From: Herpetosiphon gulosus
GTDB taxonomy: Bacteria > Chloroflexota > Chloroflexia > Chloroflexales > Herpetosiphonaceae
NCBI RefSeq assembly: GCF_039545135.1
Contig: NZ_BAABRU010000014.1
Location: 83,270 to 147,269 of the forward strand
Direction of reading: 5' to 3'
DNA: 64,000 nucleotides
The notes under the pieces are model-generated. The model searched no databases, was not told the origin of the DNA, and saw nothing but the letters and a program-made list of their open reading frames with translations. Each line of letters opens with the position of its first letter. Position 1 is the stretch's first letter. The position numbers and the translations under genes were made by a program. Positions 15,636-23,240 of the stretch are shown in pieces.

Positions 15636-18488
15636 ATGCTATCGTTTGTCCGACCAGAATATCTCTGGTTTTTGCTGGCATTGCCGCTGGTCTGGCTGTT
15701 GGGCTGGCTTAATAACCGTGGTCGCACAGGCCAACGCCGTTGGTGGGCCTTGGGGTTGCGCACGTTTTTGCTGCTGTGTTTGATCGGCAGCCTCGCCGGA
15801 ACCCAAGTTCGTCAGCCAGTCCAAAACCTTACCACGGTGTTTTTGCTCGATAGCTCCGACTCAATCGCCCCAGGCCAACGCTCCAGCAACGAGCAATTTA
15901 TTGCCCAAGCGCTCGAAACCATGCAAGAAGGCGATAAAGCTGCGGTCGTGGTGTTTGGTGAAAATGCCTTGGTTGAGCGGGTTCCCTCTGAAATTCAGCG
16001 TTTAGGCACAATTCAATCGGTGCCAATCGCTGCACGTACTGATATCAGCGAAGCAATTCAACTGGGTTTGGCGCTGTTTCCTGCCGATACCCAAAAACGT
16101 TTGGTGTTACTCTCCGATGGTGGCGAGAACAGTGGTCGCGCCTTGGAGATGATCCCGTTAGCGCAGCGCCGTAATGTGCCAATTGATATTGTGCCCACAG
16201 GCATCGGCCAAGGCAACCCCGAAGTGGCAATTAGTGCCTTTCGCGCACCTTCAGCTGCCCGTTCTGGCCAAGAAATTCAGTTGATCGCCACAATTGAAAG
16301 CAATACTGCCCAATCAGCTCAATTGCGCTGGCGAGCCGATGAGCAAATTGTGCTGGAAGAAGCGATCAATCTGCCAGTTGGCACAAGCAGCTTTACCACC
16401 ACGCTTGTTGTCAATGACCAAGGCTTTCATCGCTATAGCGCTCAAGTTGTGCCAAGCAGCGATACTCGTGCCCAAAATAACGTGGCGGCTTCGTTGGTGC
16501 AAATTGGCGGCCCTCCCAAAGTGCTGCTGGTCGAAGGCGAAGTCGGCGATGCAAGTGCGCTCAAGCCAGCGCTCGAAGCCGCCAACCTTGTGCCAGTGGT
16601 CGTTCCAGCAACTGGATTGCCTACCGATTTGGCGGCATTGAGCGATTATGAAGCAGTCTTGTTGCTGAATGTGCCTTCGCGCGATATCGATCAAGATACC
16701 CAAAAATTATTACGCTCGTATGTTGGCGACCTTGGGCGTGGCTTGGCAATGATCGGTGGTCGCCAAAGCTTTGGGGTGGGTGGCTACACGGCAACCCCAA
16801 TCGAAGAAGCCTTGCCTGTCAACATGGACGTGCGCAATCGCCAACAACGCCCCGATATTGCCTTGGTCTTTATCATCGACAAGTCAGGCAGTATGGATGC
16901 TTGTCACTGTAATGGTGGCGATATGGCGGCGCGTGAGGGTGGCGGCACTCGCAAAATCGATATTGCCAAAGAGGCGGTGGCTCAAGCCGCTGCGGTGCTC
17001 GGCAAAGACGATAAATTGGGCGTGGTGACTTTCGATGATTCGGCACATTGGACGATTGAACTCAACAAAGTGCCCAGCCAAGATGATGTTGTCGCGGCTT
17101 TGGCTCCTGTGCCACCAAGCGGCCAAACCAATGTAGTTAGTGGCATGAACGCCGCTTATGAGCAATTGCGCCAAAGCGATGCCAAAATCAAGCATGCAAT
17201 TCTGCTGACCGATGGTTGGGGTCATGCCACCGATATCGGCTCAATCGCCGAAAATATGAACAAAGACGGAATTACGCTTTCGGTGGTGGCCGCAGGCAAT
17301 GGCTCGGATAACGCTTTGCAACGTTATGCTGAGCTTGGCGGTGGACGCTATTATCCAGCCCGCGTCATGGAAGAAGTGCCGCAAATCTTCTTGCAAGAAA
17401 CGATTCAGGCAGTTGGCACTTATATTGTTGAAGAACAATTTACTCCGGCCTATGCTGGCGATAGCCCTGTGCTGGCCGATTTACAAGAGGGCTTGCCAAG
17501 CCTGTTGGGCTATAACGGCACAGTCGAAAAAGATAACGCTCAAGTTATTTTGACTGCCAGCGATGGCTCACCTATTTTGGCCCAATGGCAATATGGGCTT
17601 GGTCGGAGCATCGCTTGGACGAGCGATCTCAAGGGTAAATGGGCCAGCAATTGGGTCACATGGGAAGAATTTCCGCGCTTTACGGCACAGTTGGTTGGCT
17701 GGCTCTTGCCACGGATCAGCAACGATAACGTCAGCGGTGAGGCCTCATTGATTGGCAGCGACGTGCAAATTGATATTGTTGCCAACGATGACCAGGGCAA
17801 TCCGCAAACTGCGATGAACGTCAATGCTCGTTTGGTCGGGCCAACTGGCGAGGCGATTGATGCAACTCTGGCCGAAGTTGGGCCTGGTCAATATCGCGCA
17901 CGGGTGGCTAGCCCAATTGCTGGTACCTATTTGATTCAGGTAATCGGCAATGATGCCAATGGCAAGCCAGCCTTTGCCCGAACCTTGGGCTTGATTGTGC
18001 CCTACTCACCAGAATATCGCCAAGGTCAATCCAACCCTGAATTGCTGAGCACTTTGGCCAAAGCCACTGCTGGTCGCAGCTTGAGCCAACCAATGCAGGC
18101 GTTTGATCATACGCTGGATGCGGTGCGTCGGGCTACGCCAATTGATTTAGGCTTGTTGTTTGCAGCGCTGGTGTTGCTGTTGCTTGATGTAGCAATTCGC
18201 CGCCTCAACTTGCGCCGCAAAGATTTTGCCGCTTTGCAAGCAGCGCGTAAAGAGCGCCAAACGATTGCTGCCGCACCAACTGCCACAATGAGCAGCTTGC
18301 AGGGAGCCAAGGGTCGTGCTCGCCAGCAAATGTTCAGTGATAAGAGCGAGCGCGAAGTCAAGCCTAAAGAAAACCCAGCAACTACGCCATTACCAAGTAC
18401 ACCAAGTAATCCAACCAAAGCTGTTGATGAGGCCGAAGATCCACTCGAACGACTACGCGCTGCCAAAAACCGTGCCCGCAGGCAATAG
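15636..18488 (+). CDS. BatB-like membrane protein with two vWA-type regions and a GATase-like domain
   Basis: 950 residues. N-terminal spans near residues 8-22 and 37-53 follow the BatA-type opening RPEYLWFLLALP. A first vWA-like region begins VFLLDSSDSIAP. The middle (about 285-385) looks like a class I glutamine-amidotransferase-like fold (LLVEGEVGD, LLLNVPSRDI, MIGGRQSFG). A second vWA domain has an intact MIDAS DKSGSM at 415-420, immediately followed by ACHCNGGD. An Ig-like stretch and a C-terminal span (about 828-850) precede a charged cytoplasmic tail ending in RAAKNRARRQ. Last gene of the MoxR group; the weak AGGGTG before the start leaves the exact start less certain. Confidence 0.88.
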   Translation: MLSFVRPEYLWFLLALPLVWLLGWLNNRGRTGQRRWWALGLRTFLLLCLIGSLAGTQVRQPVQNLTTVFLLDSSDSIAPGQRSSNEQFIAQALETMQEGDKAAVVVFGENALVERVPSEIQRLGTIQSVPIAARTDISEAIQLGLALFPADTQKRLVLLSDGGENSGRALEMIPLAQRRNVPIDIVPTGIGQGNPEVAISAFRAPSAARSGQEIQLIATIESNTAQSAQLRWRADEQIVLEEAINLPVGTSSFTTTLVVNDQGFHRYSAQVVPSSDTRAQNNVAASLVQIGGPPKVLLVEGEVGDASALKPALEAANLVPVVVPATGLPTDLAALSDYEAVLLLNVPSRDIDQDTQKLLRSYVGDLGRGLAMIGGRQSFGVGGYTATPIEEALPVNMDVRNRQQRPDIALVFIIDKSGSMDACHCNGGDMAAREGGGTRKIDIAKEAVAQAAAVLGKDDKLGVVTFDDSAHWTIELNKVPSQDDVVAALAPVPPSGQTNVVSGMNAAYEQLRQSDAKIKHAILLTDGWGHATDIGSIAENMNKDGITLSVVAAGNGSDNALQRYAELGGGRYYPARVMEEVPQIFLQETIQAVGTYIVEEQFTPAYAGDSPVLADLQEGLPSLLGYNGTVEKDNAQVILTASDGSPILAQWQYGLGRSIAWTSDLKGKWASNWVTWEEFPRFTAQLVGWLLPRISNDNVSGEASLIGSDVQIDIVANDDQGNPQTAMNVNARLVGPTGEAIDATLAEVGPGQYRARVASPIAGTYLIQVIGNDANGKPAFARTLGLIVPYSPEYRQGQSNPELLSTLAKATAGRSLSQPMQAFDHTLDAVRRATPIDLGLLFAALVLLLLDVAIRRLNLRRKDFAALQAARKERQTIAAAPTATMSSLQGAKGRARQQMFSDKSEREVKPKENPATTPLPSTPSNPTKAVDEAEDPLERLRAAKNRARRQ

Positions 18489-18720
18489 GCTTTTGATCCA
18501 CGAAGGGCACGAAGAGACGAGGGGTCAGGGATTAGGGGTCAGTTTGGAATTGCGAAGCGCACGAAGGACGTGGCTATAGGCTTTTGGCATTTGGCTAGCG
18601 GAATCATTACGATTTTACAAAACGTTCTGATAGCCGCTAGCCATAGTTCCTCTGCGCCTCTGCGTTAAACGGACTTGAAGGCATCGTATGAACTGACCGC
18701 CTATCCCAAGCCCCTGACCC
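18489..18720. repeat. Intergenic repeat mosaic, families b, a, d, c, a
   Basis: TTTTGATCCACGAAGGGCACG (18493 on), a GAGGGGTCAGGGATTAGGGG unit, a diverged palindrome with GGCTAGCGG (18593-18601) against CCGCTAGCC (18634-18642), CTCTGCGCCTCTGCGTTAAA (18650-18669), then CCCCTGACCCCTAGCC. The last unit abuts and partly supplies the stop of the acetyltransferase gene. Confidence 0.75.
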
Positions 18721-19188
18721 CTAGCCTCTATGTTCTATGTTCTTAACTAAATAAACAGGTTGCTCCTCCTCAATCTCAAAGCCGCAGGCCTGATAAAAAC
18801 TTGTGGCTTCGGGATTATCGGCTAGCACCCAAACTGCGCTTATGTCCCGTTCGCTCATCCATGCTTGCATGGTTTGCAACAGAGCTTGGCCGATGCCTTT
18901 ACGTCGCCACTGATGATGTACGCCAATTTCATACAGCAAGACCTCGCTACCCTCGCCTGAGCGCAACGGCACAACCACACAATACAAAAAGCCCGTAATC
19001 AATTCAGCCTCACGCGCGACCCAATATAGCACCGCTGGATTAGCCAAAAATTGGCGTGCCGCTTGATCATCAAGCGCGGTCAGTGGCTCATCAGTTTCAG
19101 GCTCAAGCCCAAAAGCTGCATCATCGAGGGCCAATTGTTGAATAAGCGCTTCGTCGCCAACCCCAAGCCGGTCAATTGTGATTGCCAT
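18721..19188 (-). CDS. GNAT-family N-acetyltransferase
   Basis: 155 residues, start preceded by AAAGGAG. The GNAT core is clear: motif A is YEIGVHHQWRRKGIGQALLQTM with the acetyl-CoA loop RRKGIG, and motif B is ADNPEATSFYQACGFEIEEEQPVYLVK. The overall pattern is closest to the AAC(3)-I-like group of aminoglycoside acetyltransferases, but substrate cannot be assigned. The final residues (EHRG) and TAG lie at the edge of a family (a) repeat. Confidence 0.85.
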   Translation of the reverse strand: MAITIDRLGVGDEALIQQLALDDAAFGLEPETDEPLTALDDQAARQFLANPAVLYWVAREAELITGFLYCVVVPLRSGEGSEVLLYEIGVHHQWRRKGIGQALLQTMQAWMSERDISAVWVLADNPEATSFYQACGFEIEEEQPVYLVKNIEHRG

Positions 19189-19227
19189 AATTCAAACTCC
19201 TTTCGTGATTGTGAGGCAAGTCTAGGC

Positions 19228-19923
19228 TTAGCGTTCAGGATTTTTGAGAAAACGTAATGGCCCACTCATTCTGCCCCGCCCATAGACATCAGCAAAGTAA
19301 TAGCCGTTACTATTTGGCTCCCAAGCATTGCTACAAATCTCAGGGTAATTATTGGAGTATGAAACAACTAAATCCCCCACTGGCGATTTGCCAATTGCTG
19401 AACGGAAAATTTGGCCTGAGTGAGCGACATATTGTTGATCTGGTGACTTTACATATGGTTCGCGATAATCTGACATTAGGAGCGACTCCCACCTAGCCGT
19501 AGTTTGCTGATCATCAGGCAGTTCGGCTTTTGTCACCTCTCCTGTGGTTAAGTTAACGAGCCAGTATGGATCTACTAAAACAATATCTTGCGTCGAATCA
19601 TTGATCCAACCCAATTCGTTACTATAGGCATCGATTCCATAGCTATTAGCAGGATACTCAACTTCGTCGCCAGTCTTTAAATTATAGATTTTCTGTGTTC
19701 CCACCCCGTCGTTAAATGCCGTTGCTAAAACAAAGTTACGAGCTGGCGAAATACTACAATCACCGATTGGTTCATCAACAATAATTGGCGCAACCCGCGC
19801 ATTTTCAGGAGTATCTCGGTCAAATATACGATTAATTGCAAAAGCCACAACGCCGATTGCCAAACTGCAACTGACTATAACTCCCAACAACGTCCACAAA
19901 ATAACTTTAAGCCAATAAGGCAT
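19228..19923 (-). CDS. Single-span extracytoplasmic protein of unknown function
   Basis: 231 residues. One N-terminal span (about 6-32) anchors a soluble outward-facing domain with repeated short strands such as DCSISPARNFVLATAF, GWINDSTQDIVLVDP, YVKSPDQQYVAHSG. These look like partial WD40/TolB-type propeller blades. Composition is more A/T-rich than neighbours. No family recognised. It is divergent from the MerR gene. Confidence 0.65.
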   Translation of the reverse strand: MPYWLKVILWTLLGVIVSCSLAIGVVAFAINRIFDRDTPENARVAPIIVDEPIGDCSISPARNFVLATAFNDGVGTQKIYNLKTGDEVEYPANSYGIDAYSNELGWINDSTQDIVLVDPYWLVNLTTGEVTKAELPDDQQTTARWESLLMSDYREPYVKSPDQQYVAHSGQIFRSAIGKSPVGDLVVSYSNNYPEICSNAWEPNSNGYYFADVYGRGRMSGPLRFLKNPER

Positions 19924-19968
19924 GATCTACTTCCTCTCTGCTTGTTAAATAATGCAATTAATTGCTAC

Positions 19969-19999
19969 TTGACTCTGCCACTGTGATAGGGTGTAGCAT
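19969..19999 (+). promoter_or_regulatory. MerR-type promoter with 19-bp spacer
   Basis: TTGACT (19969-19974) and TAGCAT (19994-19999) are separated by exactly 19 bp, the over-long spacing that MerR-family regulators correct by twisting DNA. The spacer carries an imperfect dyad (CTctgCC...GGgtGtAG). It directly precedes the MerR gene, so autoregulation is likely. Confidence 0.7.
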
Positions 20000-20030
20000 C
20001 AACGACATCGGATTTACAAGGATGGTTGCT

Positions 20031-20894
20031 ATGTTCAAGATTGGTGAATTTTCGCGTTTGGCTCAAGTTTCGGTGCGGATGCTACGCCATTACGACAAAT
20101 TAGGCTTGCTCATTCCCAATCAAATCGATCAATGGACTGGCTATCGCTACTATTCAGTTGAGCAATTGCCACGGCTGCATCGAATTGTGGCACTCAATGG
20201 CTTGGGGCTAAGTCTCCAACAAATTGGCGAATTATTGAACCACGATGATCTTTCGGCTGATCAACTACGCGGTATGTTGCGCTTGCAAGAATCACGCTTA
20301 ACCGCAGAACTCGCCAAGAAACAAGCTCAACTAGCCGAAGTCAGCGCTCGCTTGGCTCAAATTGAACATGAACAGGAGCCATGGCCCTACGCCATGATGC
20401 TCAAATCGACCGATGCGCAACCAGTCGCCAGTATGCGAGCGATTGTACCAAGCCTTGATCAAATGGGCTACTACTGTCACCGACTTTATGCATCGCTGTA
20501 TCAACAAGTGCACCAGCATCGCATCCCAATCCTTGCCCAAGAAATTACGATCTATCACAACGAGGAGTTTAGCGAAACCGAGGTTGAAGTCGAGGTATCC
20601 GTCAGTTTGGCCGAGCATAATTTGGCTCAATTGCCCGATAGCAACATCAAGTTTCAAACCCTGTCCAGCCTCGAACTGGCGGCGACCCTCGCTTTCGAAG
20701 GTAGTTTTAGTGAAATTCACGCTGCTGCTTTGGCGTTGCTGGGCTGGGTTGGCTTGCACAATTATCAAATGGTTGGGCCGCTGCGCGAATTTCATCGTTC
20801 AGGGCCAGCCCACAATCCACAAGGCGGCATTCAAGAGCCAGCAATAATCGAACTGCAATTACCAATCAAACCACGTGTTAACGAAAGGAATTAA
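20031..20894 (+). CDS. MerR-family transcriptional regulator with GyrI-like effector domain
   Basis: 287 residues from the ATG at 20031 (AAGGAT upstream); an ATG at 20022 is possible. The N-terminal winged helix is canonical: MFKIGEFSRLAQVSVRMLRHYDKLGLL, then GYRYYSVEQL. A dimerisation helix spans about 80-125. The C-terminal 150 residues fit the GyrI-like/BmrR ligand-binding fold (YASLYQQV, SETEVEVEVSV, LAATLAFEGSF, LREFHRSG), which binds small hydrophobic molecules. It is one base upstream of the DUF4386 gene, its likely target. Confidence 0.92.
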   Translation: MFKIGEFSRLAQVSVRMLRHYDKLGLLIPNQIDQWTGYRYYSVEQLPRLHRIVALNGLGLSLQQIGELLNHDDLSADQLRGMLRLQESRLTAELAKKQAQLAEVSARLAQIEHEQEPWPYAMMLKSTDAQPVASMRAIVPSLDQMGYYCHRLYASLYQQVHQHRIPILAQEITIYHNEEFSETEVEVEVSVSLAEHNLAQLPDSNIKFQTLSSLELAATLAFEGSFSEIHAAALALLGWVGLHNYQMVGPLREFHRSGPAHNPQGGIQEPAIIELQLPIKPRVNERN

Positions 20895-20895
20895 G

Positions 20896-21627
20896 ATGAT
20901 CGCCACCAAAACCTATCCTACGACCAACCAAGCTGCACGTAGCACGACCAGCACCTATCGCTGGGCGGCTGGCCTGCTATTCGCCCAATTTAGTGTCTTT
21001 CTGGTTGCCTTTTTGGTGCTGAGCAGCGCAATCGATTGGCCTGCTAGCCTCGATAACCCAGCCTCACAATCGTTGCCCTTGATTTTACAAGAACGCTCGT
21101 CAGTTGCACTCGGCTATACGGCCTATTTTCTTTCGGCAACCATGCTGATTCCGATCGCTTTGTTGCTTTGGCAAATTCTGGCCAGCCAAAGTGCCTTGAT
21201 GCGAGTGACTGCTGGCTTGGGTATGCTGGCGGGCTTTGCTAAATTGCTAGGGATTGGGCGCTGGCTGTTGATGATGCCAACCCTGGCCGAACAATATAGC
21301 GCCACCAGCGATCCCAACCTACGCGCCACCATCGAAGTGATTTATACAAGTTTCAATAATTATGCTGGCGGTGTTGGCGAACAAATTGGGGTGGCTTTGT
21401 TTGGCGGTTTATGGACGGCTGGCGTAGCCTTGACGATTCTGCGCCAAGCAACATTGCCGCGCTGGCTTGGCTATAGCGGGCTGATTGCCGCGGCCAGTGT
21501 ATTGGTTTCGCTGATCGAAGTCTACAATATTAGTGCTGGACCAATGTTGACGGTCAGTGGCAGCCTCTGGCAACTTTGGCTGATTACGCTTGGTGGGATA
21601 TTGTTACGCCATAAACCTCAAGCCTAA
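20896..21627 (+). CDS. DUF4386 integral membrane protein
   Basis: 243 residues from the ATG at 20896, with GAAAGGA overlapping the end of merR. About six hydrophobic segments begin near residue 20, and the pattern (ERSSVALGYTAYFLSATMLIPIALLLW, TAGLGMLAGFAKLLGIGRW, LPRWLGYSGLIAA) fits DUF4386. Function of the family is unknown. The one-base gap to merR and the shared MerR-type promoter suggest expression induced by the ligand of that regulator. Confidence 0.82.
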   Translation: MIATKTYPTTNQAARSTTSTYRWAAGLLFAQFSVFLVAFLVLSSAIDWPASLDNPASQSLPLILQERSSVALGYTAYFLSATMLIPIALLLWQILASQSALMRVTAGLGMLAGFAKLLGIGRWLLMMPTLAEQYSATSDPNLRATIEVIYTSFNNYAGGVGEQIGVALFGGLWTAGVALTILRQATLPRWLGYSGLIAAASVLVSLIEVYNISAGPMLTVSGSLWQLWLITLGGILLRHKPQA

Positions 21628-21937
21628 ACTTATTCTTACAACTGTTATTAAGGAAATTGATGGTATAGTCCTCACCCCCTAGCCCCCTCTCCCGCCGAGC
21701 GAGCGAGGGGGAACCCTCCTAGCATGAAACTTGGAACGCCCCTACTTGCCGTGGGCAAGAATGAAGGATGAGGGACTGCACTTATTTCATCCTTCATCCT
21801 TCGCCAACTCTGCGCCTCTGCGTTAAAACTTCCTAACCCCTGATCCCTAACTCCTGGCCCCTGATCCCGCGTCCCTCACCCAACCTTTGCTATTTACCAA
21901 TGACAATGGTATCTTTTGAGGCGATATTGGCAACTTT
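21628..21937. repeat. Intergenic repeat mosaic upstream of ribF
   Basis: No gene. A family (f) element occupies 21670-21774; GAATGAAGGATGAGGG and TTTCATCCTTCATCCTTCG are family (e) units; CTCTGCGCCTCTGCGTTAAA starts at 21808 and is followed by ACTTCCT, a 27-bp match to 59329-59355; several family (a) units fill 21833-21884. Nothing resembling an FMN riboswitch is present. Confidence 0.75.
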
Positions 21938-22882
21938 ATGAATTGGAACCAGGCCATGCATTTTGCTGAACTTGCCAGCGTGCACTATCAAACTCCAACG
22001 CTCTTAACTATTGGCAAATTTGATGGCGTGCATCAAGCCCATCAACAACTCCTGCGCCGCTTGGTCGAACGCGCTCGCCAGCACAATTGCCATAGCGCGG
22101 TCTTGACCTTTGATCCGCATCCTGATGAGATTTTGCGGCCTGAGCGTGAGATTCGCTACCTGACCACAATCAACGAGCGAGCAGCATTAATGCAAGAGCT
22201 AGGCATCGATTTGTTGGCAGTATTGCCGTTCACCCATGACACCTCGCAACTTAGCCCCAAGGCCTTTTTACAATTGCTGTTGAATCATGTGCCAGTCCGT
22301 GAATTGTGGGTTGGACCAGATTTTAAGCTGGGCCATCGCGGCATGGGCACAATTCCGGTGTTACACGATTTAGGCCAAGAGTTGGGCTTTACGGTCGAGC
22401 CAATTCCTTATTGGACGCTTGATGGCGAGATTGTTAGTTCAACTGCGATTCGCAGCTGCTTAGCTGCTGGCGATGTCCAAACTGCCAATCACTATCTTGG
22501 GCGGGCATTTAGCTTACAAGGCACGGTTGTGCCTGGCGATCAACGTGGGCGCAAGATTGGCTTTCCAACCGCCAATGTGCAAATTGCCAGCAACCATATG
22601 CTGCCTGCCGATGGGGTCTATGTTTGCAAGGTTCAGTTGCTTGACGACCGCCGTAGTTTTGGCGCTGTGACCAACATCGGTGTGCGGCCAACCTTTGGCG
22701 TGCTTGGCCGCGCAGTTGAAGCCCATCTTTTCGATTTCAACGAAGATATTTATGGTCGACCGTTGCGAATTAGCTTTTTACAGCATATTCGCGGCGAACA
22801 AAAATTTGCTGGTATCGAACAATTGGTGGCCCAGATTGGCCGTGATGCCCAATTTGCGCGTGAATGGTTGGCCAAGCCCTAA
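21938..22882 (+). CDS. ribF: Bifunctional riboflavin kinase / FAD synthetase
   Basis: 314 residues. The N-terminal half is the FMN adenylyltransferase domain with the nucleotidyltransferase loop IGKFDGVHQAHQQLL and the later S-T-A-I-R motif (SSTAIRSCLAAGD). The C-terminal half (about 185-310) is the riboflavin kinase domain with GDQRGRKIGFPTANV and GVRPTFG. It makes FMN and then FAD from riboflavin in the cytoplasm. No strong ribosome binding site precedes 21938, and an ATG at 21956 is an alternative start. A strong terminator follows. Confidence 0.95.
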   Translation: MNWNQAMHFAELASVHYQTPTLLTIGKFDGVHQAHQQLLRRLVERARQHNCHSAVLTFDPHPDEILRPEREIRYLTTINERAALMQELGIDLLAVLPFTHDTSQLSPKAFLQLLLNHVPVRELWVGPDFKLGHRGMGTIPVLHDLGQELGFTVEPIPYWTLDGEIVSSTAIRSCLAAGDVQTANHYLGRAFSLQGTVVPGDQRGRKIGFPTANVQIASNHMLPADGVYVCKVQLLDDRRSFGAVTNIGVRPTFGVLGRAVEAHLFDFNEDIYGRPLRISFLQHIRGEQKFAGIEQLVAQIGRDAQFAREWLAKP

Positions 22883-22888
22883 AAAACT

Positions 22889-22941
22889 AACCCCTTTTTT
22901 AGAATTCAAAACATGTGTGCGAATTTCTAAAAAAAGGGGTT
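22889..22941 (+). terminator. Terminator after ribF
   Basis: AACCCCTTTTTTAGAA (22889-22904) pairs with TTCTAAAAAAAGGGGTT (22925-22941) with a single-A bulge. The T-run is in the 5' arm. The last two bases of the stem are the first two of the -35 box of the next promoter. Confidence 0.75.
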
Positions 22942-22968
22942 GACTTCTACCGAGCGCGAGAGTATAAT
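22940..22968 (+). promoter_or_regulatory. rpoB promoter P1
   Basis: TTGACT (22940-22945), 17-bp spacer, TATAAT (22963-22968): near-perfect vegetative sigma factor promoter, fused to the ribF terminator stem. Confidence 0.85.
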
Positions 22969-22997
22969 GGCCGCAAGTTTAAACCTCGTACTGTCTC

Positions 22998-23026
22998 TTG
23001 ACACCTCTAATCATTGGTGCTATAAT
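22998..23026 (+). promoter_or_regulatory. rpoB promoter P2, full consensus
   Basis: TTGACA (22998-23003), 17-bp spacer, TATAAT (23021-23026). Both hexamers and the spacing are exact consensus, 58 bp downstream of P1. Transcripts would carry a leader of about 210 nt. Confidence 0.88.
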
Positions 23027-23033
23027 CTCCTTT

Positions 23034-23240
23034 TGCAAAAATAGCTTTTCGTAGTGTTTGGACGAGGCTTTCGATCCACGCCAAGAACTTAAACCAATAC
23101 CACGCCATTGGGCGTATTTTTCGTTGCGCTGCCGCCAAAAGCAGTCAAACTCGCAGCCGGACAACCACAAGTCGCATTTTTGACTACGGGTGTTTGGAGG
23201 TGAGCATTTTGTGCTTTTGCGGGGCTAGGGAGCGAAGCTG
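23034..23240 (+). promoter_or_regulatory. Long rpoB 5' leader with weak hairpin and possible uORF
   Basis: No long gene. ACGCC-ATTG-GGCGT followed by ATTTTT (23102-23121) could act as a weak attenuator. GGAGGTGA (23197-23204), a perfect Shine-Dalgarno, is not followed by the rpoB start but by TTG at 23209, which opens a 10-codon frame ([10 protein letters not shown]) whose TGA overlaps the rpoB ATG (TGATG). rpoB itself has GGGAG at 23228-23232. Speculative. Confidence 0.35.

Noticed and set aside
21628..21937. FMN riboswitch before ribF
   Set aside because: The gap is made of recognisable intergenic repeats and lacks the conserved FMN aptamer segments.
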